From contig JAFGSA010000013.1 of the NCBI GenBank assembly GCA_016934855.1, forward strand, positions 1 to 58,036: a stretch of 58,036 bases of DNA, given 5' to 3'. Below, in pieces: positions 7,729 to 15,361 of the stretch. Source of the stretch: Elusimicrobiota bacterium. Lineage in GTDB: Bacteria > CG03 > SLGR01 > JAFGSA01. The stretch's first letter is position 1; each line of letters begins with the position of its first letter. Under the pieces are notes generated by a model that did no database searches, had not been told where the DNA came from, and was given only the letters and a program-made list of their open reading frames with translations. The position numbers were made by a program, and so were the translations under genes.

Positions 7729-8145
7729 ATGAAAATATGCCTGACTGCAACAGGAGAGGGACCTGAGTCACATGTGGACCCGAGGTTCGGAAGGTGCGGA
7801 TATTTCGTTTTTCACGACACAGGTACGGGCGGATACGAGGCGGTAAAGAATAATGCCGCGGGCGCCCCTCACGGCGCCGGGATACAGTCGGCGCAGCTTG
7901 TGATAGAACGCCGGCCGGATGTGGTGATTACCGGGAACATAGGCCCCAACGCGAGCAGCGTTCTTTCGGCCGCGGGTATAAAAGTCGTGACTTTCGGCGG
8001 CGGTACGGTAGAGGAAGCCGTAATGGCGATGGCTGCCGGGAAGCTGAGAGCCGCCGAAGGCCCCACTGTGCCGGGGCATCACGGGACGGGCGGCGGCATC
8101 GGACAGGGAAAAGGCCGCGGGGGGAACAGGAGCAGGGGAGCATAG
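7729..8145 (+). CDS. NifX/NifB-like dinitrogenase cofactor family protein (copy 1)
   Basis: The 138-residue protein belongs to the NifX/NafY/NifB-C-terminal fold, which binds metal-sulfur cofactors. Visible marks are the start MKICLTATG, the FGRCGYFVF segment (the family R-F-G-R-[CA] motif), and a GNIGPNASSVL loop (family GxxGxxA). The fold ends near residue 108; the rest is a Gly/His/Arg-rich tail with possible metal ligands. Two more copies follow at 9106 and 9904. No nitrogenase structural genes are present, so a role in another Mo/Fe/Cu-sulfur cluster is more likely than in FeMo-co. Confidence 0.88.
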   Translation: MKICLTATGEGPESHVDPRFGRCGYFVFHDTGTGGYEAVKNNAAGAPHGAGIQSAQLVIERRPDVVITGNIGPNASSVLSAAGIKVVTFGGGTVEEAVMAMAAGKLRAAEGPTVPGHHGTGGGIGQGKGRGGNRSRGA

Positions 8146-8146
8146 A

Positions 8147-8377
8147 TTGCCTATTTTCGAATATCAATGTATCAAGTGCGGGAATAAATTCGAGTTCCTG
8201 ACTATACCGGGTAAAGAAGAGGCGCCGGTATGCCCGTCATGCGGCAGCGGGGATATAAAAAAAGAGCTGCCTCTTTTTAAGTCCGGCAAAAGATCAGGAA
8301 ACGGTCCGGCGGGAGCAGGGACGTGCTGCGGGACGCAGACACCGTGCGATAATCCGAAAAGGTGCTGCGGGGCATGA
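8147..8377 (+). CDS. FmdB-family zinc ribbon protein
   Basis: A 76-residue protein starting at TTG. The first 40 residues are a typical FmdB/YcjX-type zinc ribbon, PIFEYQCIKCGNKFE followed by CPSCG (two CxxC knuckles). The C-terminal 25 residues add a second cysteine cluster (CC, C, C, CC) not typical of the family. The gene begins 1 nt after the NifX-like stop and overlaps the next gene by ATGA. FmdB proteins are regulators or accessory proteins of unclear role. Confidence 0.85.
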   Translation: MPIFEYQCIKCGNKFEFLTIPGKEEAPVCPSCGSGDIKKELPLFKSGKRSGNGPAGAGTCCGTQTPCDNPKRCCGA

Positions 8378-9090
8378 AGCTCACCGTCATCTACGATAAT
8401 TATCAGTACGCCGCAGGCTGGGAGACCGGATGGGGGTTCTCCTGCCTGGCGGAGAACGATTCGGGAGAGAGGCTCCTCTTCGATACGGGCGATAACCAGG
8501 GAAAACTTCTCAGGAACCTGTCCTTGTCGGGGACCGCTCACGATAAGATAACCGCGCTCACTTTCTCGCATTCTGACTGGGATCATGTCGACGGGGCATG
8601 GGAACTGCTCGGGCTTCCCGGGAATATGCATGTATATACACCGGGCTGTTTCGGCAGGGAATTCATAGGTAAAGTGGAAAGCTCCGGGAAACAGCAGACA
8701 GTCATCGGCGCGGAAAAGAAAGAAATAATAAAAGGTATATACGTGACGCCCGTATTCGCAAGGCCTTTCAAAAGGAAAGAGCAGAGCCTGGTCATAAAAT
8801 CGGCTGAAGGGCTGGTTCTCGTCACCGGGTGCGCGCATCCGGGTATACTTTATATAGCCGGGAAGGTAAAGAAGATGTTCTCCGAAAACATCTACATGGC
8901 GCTGGGAGGGTTTCATCTTATGGATTACGGTGTTCCGGCCGTATCCCGACTTGCGGACAGCCTGAGAAGCGAAGGCATACGCAAGTTCGCTCCCAGCCAC
9001 TGCACCGGAAAAGAACAGATCGAGGTTTTTGAAGATAGATTCGGGGACGATTACATAAAAATGGGAAGCGGAAGGACAATAGAACTCTAA
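8374..9090 (+). CDS. Metallo-beta-lactamase-fold hydrolase (COG1237-like)
   Basis: The 238-residue protein has the MBL fold with the family landmarks LLFDTGD, then the metal motif as SHSDWDHVDG (H66, D68, D70, H71), TGCAHPGI, GGFHL and SHCTG. This is the group related to the archaeal dihydropterin ribofuranosyl-aminobenzene phosphate synthase and phosphoribosyl cyclic phosphate enzymes. The second position of HxHxDH is Asp, not His. The ATG at 8374 overlaps the previous stop; a GTG at 8362 is less likely. It is co-transcribed with NifX-like genes on both sides. The substrate is unknown. Confidence 0.85.
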   Translation: MKLTVIYDNYQYAAGWETGWGFSCLAENDSGERLLFDTGDNQGKLLRNLSLSGTAHDKITALTFSHSDWDHVDGAWELLGLPGNMHVYTPGCFGREFIGKVESSGKQQTVIGAEKKEIIKGIYVTPVFARPFKRKEQSLVIKSAEGLVLVTGCAHPGILYIAGKVKKMFSENIYMALGGFHLMDYGVPAVSRLADSLRSEGIRKFAPSHCTGKEQIEVFEDRFGDDYIKMGSGRTIEL

Positions 9091-9105
9091 GAAGGAGGAA
9101 GAAAC

Positions 9106-9456
9106 ATGAAAGTAGCGATAGCGACTGAAGGGACCGGCGTATCGGCTCATTTCGGAAGATGCAGCGGGTATACCATATACGACGTTGACGAAGGCAAGGT
9201 CAAGTCGAGCGTATTCGAGCAGAGCCCGGAACACCAGCCCGGTTATATACCCAAGTGGCTTAATTCTATGGGCGTCAACGTAGTGATAGCCGGCGGCGCC
9301 GGCGCGCATGCCCAGGAGCTGTTCGACCAGATGGGTATAAGGCTCTACCTCGGCGCGACGGGTGAGATATCGGAAGTGATAAAAGACTACACCGAAGGGA
9401 AGCTGGAGGCCGGAGAAAGCTCCTGCGACCACGAAGGCCCGTGCGAAGGACATTAA
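9106..9456 (+). CDS. NifX/NifB-like protein (copy 2)
   Basis: A 116-residue cofactor-binding-fold protein. It starts MKVAIATEG and has the HFGRCSGYTIY segment, an AGGAGAHAQELF loop and a conserved ending, with a Cys/His-rich tail (CDHEGPCEGH). The ribosome site AAGGAGGAAG is strong. It is one of three paralogues in this operon, more distant from copies 1 and 3 than those are from each other by eye. Confidence 0.88.
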   Translation: MKVAIATEGTGVSAHFGRCSGYTIYDVDEGKVKSSVFEQSPEHQPGYIPKWLNSMGVNVVIAGGAGAHAQELFDQMGIRLYLGATGEISEVIKDYTEGKLEAGESSCDHEGPCEGH

Positions 9457-9460
9457 GCGA

Positions 9461-9907
9461 ATGAGCGGCGATTCCTGCCGCGTCGATGACCCGCGCGATG
9501 CCGGGACAGACAGGAATATCGACTGGATACTCGGGAAAGCCCGGAACGTGGCGGTCGTGGGCCTGTCGCCTAAAACCTCGCGGCCCAGCTACCAGGTATC
9601 GGAAGTGCTCAAGCGCGAAGGGTACCGGGTGATACCCGTGCGGCCCGGGGTAAAAGAGGTCCTCGGGGAAAAAGCGTACGGCGACCTGGAGGAGATCGGG
9701 GAAACAATCGACCTCGTGCTAATCTTCAGGAGAAGCGAATTCGTCCTGCCCATAGTGGAAAAAGCGGTGAAAAAAAGAGCCGCCGCGGTCTGGATGCAGG
9801 AAGGCATAGTAAACGAGGAAGCAGCACGGCTCGCCGTTAATAATGATATGAAAGTGGTTATGGACAGGTGCATCAGCAAAGAAATATTCAGGAGGAAACA
9901 ACGATGA
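9461..9907 (+). CDS. CoA-binding domain protein (YccU-like)
   Basis: The 148-residue protein is a single Rossmann-type CoA-binding domain (CoA_binding_2, COG1832). NVAVVGLSP (about 29-37) is the nucleotide loop, RPSYQVSEVLKREGYRVIPV the first helix-strand pair, and WMQEG and DRC the late conserved segments. Such proteins bind CoA but have no established enzyme activity. The gene sits between two NifX-like genes and overlaps the next by ATGA. Together with the CoA-disulfide-reductase-like flavoprotein at 11992 it hints at CoA-thiol chemistry in this locus (inference). Confidence 0.88.
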   Translation: MSGDSCRVDDPRDAGTDRNIDWILGKARNVAVVGLSPKTSRPSYQVSEVLKREGYRVIPVRPGVKEVLGEKAYGDLEEIGETIDLVLIFRRSEFVLPIVEKAVKKRAAAVWMQEGIVNEEAARLAVNNDMKVVMDRCISKEIFRRKQR

Positions 9908-10218
9908 GAATAGCGGTAACGGCTACCGGAGGGTCGATGAGCGCCCAGGTAGCACAGAATTTCGGAAGGTGCGAGTATTTTCTTATAGTAGACAGCGATA
10001 CAATGAAGTTCGAACCGGTGCAGAACCCGGCCGCAGCCATGGTGGGAGGCGCCGGCCCGGCCGCGGCAAAGACCGTAAGCGACAGGAAAGCGGAAGTGCT
10101 CCTTACCGGGATAGTGGGGCCTAACGCGCAGAGCGTCCTTGCTCAATATAATATCAAGGTGATAACGGGCGTATCGGGTACGGTAAAAGAAGCCGTTGAG
10201 AAATATAAGAACGGGTAA
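9904..10218 (+). CDS. NifX/NifB-like protein (copy 3)
   Basis: The shortest copy (104 residues) is just the cofactor-binding fold: MRIAVTATGG, NFGRCEYFLI, GIVGPNAQSVL and a C-terminal helix. The start is taken at ATG 9904 behind AGGAGGAAAC; it overlaps the preceding stop. It resembles the orange-protein size class. It lies directly ahead of the paired MinD-ferredoxin genes, the classical arrangement for this family in anaerobes. Confidence 0.88.
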   Translation: MRIAVTATGGSMSAQVAQNFGRCEYFLIVDSDTMKFEPVQNPAAAMVGGAGPAAAKTVSDRKAEVLLTGIVGPNAQSVLAQYNIKVITGVSGTVKEAVEKYKNG

Positions 10219-10227
10219 TATCCCCTG

Positions 10228-11064
10228 GTGAAGAAGATAGCCGTTGCTTCCGGCAAAGGGGGCACGGGCAAAACCAGCGTTTCCGTTATGCTGGCCCGCG
10301 CGCTCGGCGAAAACCACAGGGTGGGCATCATAGACTGCGATGTCGAAAATCCCAACTGCCACCTCTTCTTCGGCTCCGGCATAGAAGAAAAAAGGGACAT
10401 AGAAGTCTTCTTTCCCGATATAAACCCGGAAAAGTGCGTTTACTGCGGCAGGTGCCAGGAAGTATGCGCGTTCAATTCTCTGATCGTATTAAAAGATAAA
10501 GTTATGTTCTTCCCCGAGATGTGCCATCCGTGCAGGGGGTGCCTGCTGGCATGCCCCGCGGGCGCTGTCGGAGAGGGGAAAAGAAAAGTGGGCGAATTGA
10601 TAATACTGAAGGAGACGGACGGCATACGCCTGGTGTACGGCATTATGAACGTGGGGGAAGCCCGCTCCATCCCCCTGATAGACAGCGTCAAAAAGGAATC
10701 TTGTGCGGGGGCTGATTATATTGTTCTGGACTGCCCTCCGGGAGCCGCGTGCCCTATGGTGGCCTCGGTGAAAGGCAGCGATTACGTTATCCTGGTCACC
10801 GAACCGACGCCGTTCGGGCTGTATGACCTTAAAATAGCGGCAGAAGCAGTCGGGAAGCTCGGCATCCCATCGGGTATAGTCATTAACAGGTCCGGCGCGC
10901 GCGATCATATGATAGAAGAATACGCGGCCGCGGCTGGGATGCCGGTGCTGCTGAAAATACCTTTTTCCAGGAAATTCGCGGAAGATTATTCCAGGGGGTC
11001 CATAAACACAAGAGCGTTCGAGGGGCTGGGCGTCAGGATAAATAAGATGGCCGAAGGATTATGA
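10228..11064 (+). CDS. MinD/Mrp-type ATPase with inserted 2x[4Fe-4S] ferredoxin domain (1)
   Basis: This 278-residue protein is a P-loop ATPase of the MinD/ParA/Mrp class. The deviant Walker A is KGGTGKTS (10-17), and an inserted ferredoxin domain has two CxxCxxCxxxC motifs (C70, C73, C76, C80 and C99, C102, C105, C109). The late Walker B-like segment is VLDCPPG. It starts at GTG 10228. Such proteins (COG1149) work in pairs and are thought to load or transfer metal clusters, driven by ATP. It overlaps its partner by ATGA. Confidence 0.93.
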   Translation: MKKIAVASGKGGTGKTSVSVMLARALGENHRVGIIDCDVENPNCHLFFGSGIEEKRDIEVFFPDINPEKCVYCGRCQEVCAFNSLIVLKDKVMFFPEMCHPCRGCLLACPAGAVGEGKRKVGELIILKETDGIRLVYGIMNVGEARSIPLIDSVKKESCAGADYIVLDCPPGAACPMVASVKGSDYVILVTEPTPFGLYDLKIAAEAVGKLGIPSGIVINRSGARDHMIEEYAAAAGMPVLLKIPFSRKFAEDYSRGSINTRAFEGLGVRINKMAEGL

Positions 11065-11930
11065 AAGAGATACTCGTAATAAGCGGCAAGGGCGGGACCG
11101 GGAAAACCACCATAACCGCGGCGCTGGCCTCGCTGTACCGGGATATAGTCGTTGCCGACTGCGACGTGGATGCCCCTGACCTTCATATACTGCTGAAGCC
11201 GGAAATAACGGAGCGCGAGACGTTTTACGGCGGAAAGCTGGCCGTTATAGAAAGAGATAAGTGCACTAAGTGCGGAAAATGCCGTGAATTATGTCAGTTC
11301 GACGCGGTTTCCGGCAGTTATGATATTGACGCCGGTTCGTGCGAGGGATGCGGGGTCTGCGGCTGGAACTGCCCGGAGAAAGCGATAAAAATGGTGCAGA
11401 AAAAATCCGGGGAAAGTTATATCTCCGGTGTTCGATGCGGGACCATGGTGCATGCGCTGCTCGATCCCGGGGAAGAAAACTCCGGAAAGCTCGTTGCGGA
11501 GGTCAAGAAGAAAGCGAAGGCTCTTGCTGCCGGAAGATCATCCGCAATCCTGCTGGTAGACGGGCCGCCGGGCATCGGCTGCCCGGTCATCGCTTCGCTG
11601 GGCGGGGCGGATACGGCCTTGATAGTGACCGAACCTTCGAAAAGCGGCATACATGACATGGAGAGGGTAATAAATGTAGCGGAGCATTTCAAAGTGCCCG
11701 TTAAGGTCATAATCAATAAATTCGATATTAACCGCGTAAATACCGGGGAAATCGAGAAATACCTGGAAAAAAGAAAAATAGAAGTGCTGGGAAAAATACC
11801 TTTCTCGGAAAAATTCGACAGTGCTTTAAAACAGGCGAAAACCATAAACGAATTCGACCCCGGATGCGCCGAGGCGAAGATGGTGGAAGAGATAAAGATA
11901 AGGATGGAGAGCGGGTCGCAGGCGCGGTAG
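11061..11930 (+). CDS. MinD/Mrp-type ATPase with inserted 2x[4Fe-4S] ferredoxin domain (2)
   Basis: The 289-residue partner of the preceding gene has the same architecture: KGGTGKTT (10-17), an inserted ferredoxin domain (C68, C71, C74, C78 and C94, C97, C100, C104) and LLVDGPPG as the Walker B region. The two overlap by 4 nt and are probably made in equal amounts as a heterodimer. In sulfate reducers such pairs belong to the orange-protein complex and have been linked to Mo-Cu clusters and cell division. The actual cluster here is unknown. Confidence 0.93.
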   Translation: MKEILVISGKGGTGKTTITAALASLYRDIVVADCDVDAPDLHILLKPEITERETFYGGKLAVIERDKCTKCGKCRELCQFDAVSGSYDIDAGSCEGCGVCGWNCPEKAIKMVQKKSGESYISGVRCGTMVHALLDPGEENSGKLVAEVKKKAKALAAGRSSAILLVDGPPGIGCPVIASLGGADTALIVTEPSKSGIHDMERVINVAEHFKVPVKVIINKFDINRVNTGEIEKYLEKRKIEVLGKIPFSEKFDSALKQAKTINEFDPGCAEAKMVEEIKIRMESGSQAR

Positions 11931-11991
11931 AGGAAGAGTCGGTTATATTAAGTTACATCATGGAAGAACAGGGATACATTAAGGAGGAAAA

Positions 11992-13335
11992 ATGAAATAT
12001 TCTGCGCAGGTTCTGATAATCGGAGGCGGCCCGGCGGCCGCAGTTTCGGCCGCAACAGCAAAAAAATACTATCCGGATAAAGAGATAACTGTCATTAAAG
12101 ACGTCGAAACCTCCGTGGTCCCGTGCGGCATACCGTACATGATAAGCAGTCTCGACAGCCCGGAAAAGAATATCATGCCGTTCGATCCGCTGAAAAACGC
12201 CGGGGTAAAGATAGTCATAGACAAGGCCGTCGAAATCGAGAGAGACGGGAAAAAAGTGATTACGGCCGCAAAAGACGAGTATTCTTACGAAAAGCTCATA
12301 CTGGCGCTGGGGTCGACGCCCGTGGTGCCCGGGATAAACGGGGTGGAGCTCGAAAACGTATATTCCGTGAAGAAGGATTTCGATTATCTGAAGAAAATGA
12401 TAGAAAGCGTGAAGAAAAGCAAAAATATAGCCGTGATAGGGGGAGGATTCATAGGCGTGGAATTCTGCGATGAGATATCCAGTCTCGACGGGAAGAACAT
12501 CTGCCTTATAGAGATGCTGCCCGATATAATAGGTAACTCGTTCGATAAGGAATTCGCGGAGATTGCTAAAAAGAAGCTGCTGGATAAGGGAGTCAAGGTC
12601 CTGACGGGGGTAAGAGTCGAAGAGATATCGGGCAAGGGAAAGGCGGAGAAGATAAAACTGTCTGACGGGCAGGTCATACCTGCAGACACGGTGATCCTGA
12701 GCATCGGAGGAATACCTAATACAGGCCTCGCGGTCAAATCCGGACTGCGGCTGGGTATGGGTAAAGGCATATGGGTAGATGAATATACCAGGACGATAGA
12801 TACGGATATATTCGCGGTCGGGGATTGCGCCGGCAAGAGGGATTTTTTCACGCGGAAAGACAACCCGGTCATGCTGGCGTCCGTTGCTACCGCCGAAGCC
12901 CGGATAGCCGGTGCGAACCTTTATAAGCTAAAAGTCATAAGGGAGAACAAGGGGACCATAGCGGCGTACTCCACTTACCTGTCGGGCCTGGTGCTGGCGT
13001 CCGCGGGATTGACGGAAGAGACCGCCCTGAGGGAAAATTTCGAAGTCGTCGTCGGAAAATCTGAAAGCCCGGACAAGCACCCCGGCGCTATGCCCGGCGC
13101 CGGCAAACTTATGATAAAACTTGTTTTTGCCAGGCAGTCGGGGATACTCATCGGAGGGCAGGTCGCCGGCGGCAATTCTGTCGGGGAGATAATAAATGTG
13201 ATAGGGCTTGCCATACAGAAGAACGTGAGCATGAACGAGCTGGAGTCTTTCCAGATGGCGACGCATCCCTACCTGACCCCGCCCCCGACCAAGTACCATA
13301 TAGTCGAAGCGGCGATGAATGCTATCGGTAAATAA
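11992..13335 (+). CDS. Pyridine nucleotide-disulfide oxidoreductase, CoA-disulfide reductase/NADH oxidase type
   Basis: The 447-residue flavoprotein has an FAD-binding GGGPAA (11-16), an NAD(P)H-binding GGGFIG near 149-154, the IFAVGDCA FAD motif near 280, and a dimerisation domain to the end. A single active-site cysteine, C45 in VVPCGIPYM, sits where CoA-disulfide reductases and NADH oxidases carry theirs (NCGLPY). No rhodanese or TusA domain is fused. The ribosome site AAGGAGGAAAA is strong. It follows the MinD pair by 61 nt. Reduction of CoA disulfide, persulfide or sulfur are all possible. Confidence 0.88.
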   Translation: MKYSAQVLIIGGGPAAAVSAATAKKYYPDKEITVIKDVETSVVPCGIPYMISSLDSPEKNIMPFDPLKNAGVKIVIDKAVEIERDGKKVITAAKDEYSYEKLILALGSTPVVPGINGVELENVYSVKKDFDYLKKMIESVKKSKNIAVIGGGFIGVEFCDEISSLDGKNICLIEMLPDIIGNSFDKEFAEIAKKKLLDKGVKVLTGVRVEEISGKGKAEKIKLSDGQVIPADTVILSIGGIPNTGLAVKSGLRLGMGKGIWVDEYTRTIDTDIFAVGDCAGKRDFFTRKDNPVMLASVATAEARIAGANLYKLKVIRENKGTIAAYSTYLSGLVLASAGLTEETALRENFEVVVGKSESPDKHPGAMPGAGKLMIKLVFARQSGILIGGQVAGGNSVGEIINVIGLAIQKNVSMNELESFQMATHPYLTPPPTKYHIVEAAMNAIGK

Positions 13336-13349
13336 CAGGAGGTGATATC

Positions 13350-13658
13350 ATGCCATTAGGTGACGGAACAGGCCCGCTGGGTAAAGGTCCCGGTACGGGA
13401 AGGAGATCCGGAGGTATGGGAAGGGGCAGGGGGATCAAGCCCGGGCAGGGGCCCGGGATACCCGCCCCGGCCGCCGCAGATGCGGATAAAAAGGCGGTTG
13501 TCAGCGCCGACAGCTGTATAGGTTGCGGCGCCTGCGCAAGCGCGTGCCCTGTCGGCGCGATAAGCATCGATAATACGGCCGTTATCGATAATGCCAAATG
13601 CACCGGCTGCGGAGAATGCGTATCATCCTGCCCGGTAGACGCCATAAAACTGAAGTAA
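13350..13658 (+). CDS. 2x[4Fe-4S] ferredoxin with DUF5320-like N-terminus
   Basis: The 102-residue protein joins two parts. Residues 1-45 are Gly/Arg/Pro-rich and begin MPLGDGTGPLGKGPGTGR, the same signature as the DUF5320 protein at 7282. Residues 46-102 are a classical bacterial ferredoxin with two CxxCxxCxxxCP motifs (CIGCGACASACP and CTGCGECVSSCP). It is likely the electron donor of this locus. The ribosome site AGGAGGTGATATC is near-perfect. Confidence 0.93.
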   Translation: MPLGDGTGPLGKGPGTGRRSGGMGRGRGIKPGQGPGIPAPAAADADKKAVVSADSCIGCGACASACPVGAISIDNTAVIDNAKCTGCGECVSSCPVDAIKLK

Positions 13659-13715
13659 GCCCCGTGGTCCGTTCAAAAAGGATATGACAGCGCCCGCAGC
13701 TTTTCGCAGCCTGCG

Positions 13716-14795
13716 GTGTATTCTTACACCGTGACAAAAAAGATCGAAAAGATAAGAAAACTCGTGGAATCGGAGATATGCGATGTGGTCGGGTGCACAG
13801 AGCCCGCGGGCATAGCATACGCGTTTTCCGCGGCTTCCCGGACGATAAGGAAAAAGACCAGGAATATAGATATAGAAAAGTTCAAGGCAAAGGTCGAACT
13901 GTCGCACGATGTCTACAGGAACGCCAGTACAGTGCGCGTGCCGGTTATAAGGAAGAAGGGAATAAAAGCCGCCGCGACCTACGGAATACTGAAGAACGGT
14001 AATGCCCTAAATATATTCTCAGGCATAAAAGGCGATTCCAGGAAAAAGATGAACCGGATGATAAACAAAAAAGGCTGGTTCGAGGAACTGCAGCTCAAGA
14101 AAAGGGGGATATATATAAAAGCCGAACTCGAGTACCTGGATGACAGCGCCGCGGTATATATAGAAGACAGGCATGATAACGTGGTGAAAATAACCTGTAA
14201 CGGGAAAACCGTCCACAGGAACCGGCCCGAGAAACAGGCTGTCATAAGGAGCCTGGAACATGCGGCGGGTATAGTAAAAGCAAAGGACAAGGCGCTCGAG
14301 AGGATTGCAAAAGATTTTATCCTGAGTCACGGGCATAATAACAACAGGTACTGCAGGCTGAATACGATAGCCGCCGTCGATAAGCTAATAAGAATGAGGA
14401 TGGAGGGGGAATATATACCGGTGGCTACTATAACCGGTTCAGGAAACCAGGGCATATTCCTCGCGATGCCGTTTTACGAGCTATACGGAAGGGGACACAG
14501 GGAGGCCGTCAGAGCCGCGCTTTTCGCCATACTCGCGCAGATATATTTTACTCAGAAGATGGGCCGTATATCCGGAGAATGCGGACTCGTTAATAAGGCC
14601 GCGCCGGCTCTCACGGCAGGGTTATCCTTCTACAGGAACAAAACCGCAAGTAAGATAAAAAGGGATATAGGGGGGCTGCACGGAGTGCTTCCTCCCGTGA
14701 AGTGCACCGGGGCGAAGGTAAGCTGCTCGCTGAAAGCCAGCCTCATACTCAGCAGGGTATATAGTCATATGCATGTAGGGCAGGATACTGTATGA
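13716..14795 (+). CDS. L-cysteine desulfidase family protein (CyuA/YhaM, UPF0597)
   Basis: The 359-residue protein matches the cysteine desulfidase/serine-dehydratase-alpha-like fold. It has VGCTEPAGIAYA near the N-terminus (C27), ITGSGNQG near 239-246, SGECG (C289) and KCTGAKVSC (C330, C337). Family members use a [4Fe-4S] cluster to split L-cysteine into sulfide, ammonia and pyruvate, without PLP. The three regions with C27, C289 and C330 fit the known cluster-ligand positions (from memory). It overlaps an IscU-like scaffold gene by ATGA, which suggests it feeds sulfide to cluster assembly (inference). The start may be GTG 13716, which lies in a small hairpin, or GTG 13731 just after it. Confidence 0.82.
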   Translation: MYSYTVTKKIEKIRKLVESEICDVVGCTEPAGIAYAFSAASRTIRKKTRNIDIEKFKAKVELSHDVYRNASTVRVPVIRKKGIKAAATYGILKNGNALNIFSGIKGDSRKKMNRMINKKGWFEELQLKKRGIYIKAELEYLDDSAAVYIEDRHDNVVKITCNGKTVHRNRPEKQAVIRSLEHAAGIVKAKDKALERIAKDFILSHGHNNNRYCRLNTIAAVDKLIRMRMEGEYIPVATITGSGNQGIFLAMPFYELYGRGHREAVRAALFAILAQIYFTQKMGRISGECGLVNKAAPALTAGLSFYRNKTASKIKRDIGGLHGVLPPVKCTGAKVSCSLKASLILSRVYSHMHVGQDTV

Positions 14796-15289
14796 AAAAA
14801 GGCAGCCTCGAAAAACTGCTCAGCAGGTGGGCCTCGGAGCGCCTGGCGGGAATAGGCGTGTACGAAGGAAACGTGGACTGCTTCGATAAACTAAGGAAAA
14901 CCGTCATCTCCGATCTGAGAAGTGTTTATTCCGACAGGGCCATAGAACTGTTCCTCGAGCCGGTTAATATGAGGGTGCTTAAAAATCCCGACGGTTACGC
15001 CAGGATAAAGGGGCCGTGCGGCGATACGATGGAAGTATATATCAGGGTAGAAGACGGCAGGATATCAGAAGCTTCTTTCAGGACCGACGGATGCGAGCCG
15101 TCAATAGCTGCGGGAGGGATGGCGGCGGAACTTGCGACGGGAACCGGACTGGCAGAAGCTGCCGGGATATCCCGGGATGATATACTCACAGCGCTCGGAA
15201 GGATACCTCAGGAAAACCATCATTGCGCTCTCCTGGCTTCTAATACTCTCCGGAAAGCTGTCGAAGACTGCATAAAAAATAAAAAATAG
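14792..15289 (+). CDS. IscU/NifU-like Fe-S cluster scaffold with N-terminal extension
   Basis: Residues about 60-160 of this 165-residue protein match the IscU/NifU N-terminal scaffold. The three cluster-binding cysteines and their partners are in place: GPCGD (C76, D78), DGC (C101) and HHC (H144, C145). A 60-residue extension precedes this domain, and the usual LPPVK motif for HscA is absent. The gene overlaps the cysteine desulfidase gene by 4 nt. No IscS, IscA or HscAB gene is nearby. It ends the Fur-associated run; 72 nt follow before the next gene. Confidence 0.8.
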   Translation: MKKGSLEKLLSRWASERLAGIGVYEGNVDCFDKLRKTVISDLRSVYSDRAIELFLEPVNMRVLKNPDGYARIKGPCGDTMEVYIRVEDGRISEASFRTDGCEPSIAAGGMAAELATGTGLAEAAGISRDDILTALGRIPQENHHCALLASNTLRKAVEDCIKNKK

Positions 15290-15361
15290 CGGTTGTTTAC
15301 ACGGATTATCTCATTTTGTAACATATCCTGAAGATAAATTGTCTAATATAAGCAAAAGAAA

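Noticed and set aside
8164..9453. 429-codon antisense open frame
   Set aside because: It lies opposite three well-supported genes (FmdB, MBL, NifX-like), and its translation shows no domain; it is a shadow of codon bias.
7729..10218. NifX/NifB-like genes as evidence for nitrogen fixation
   Set aside because: No nifH, nifD, nifK, nifE or nifN is present in the window. The neighbours (MinD-ferredoxin pairs, DUF5320) fit orange-protein-type loci, which are not nitrogenase loci.
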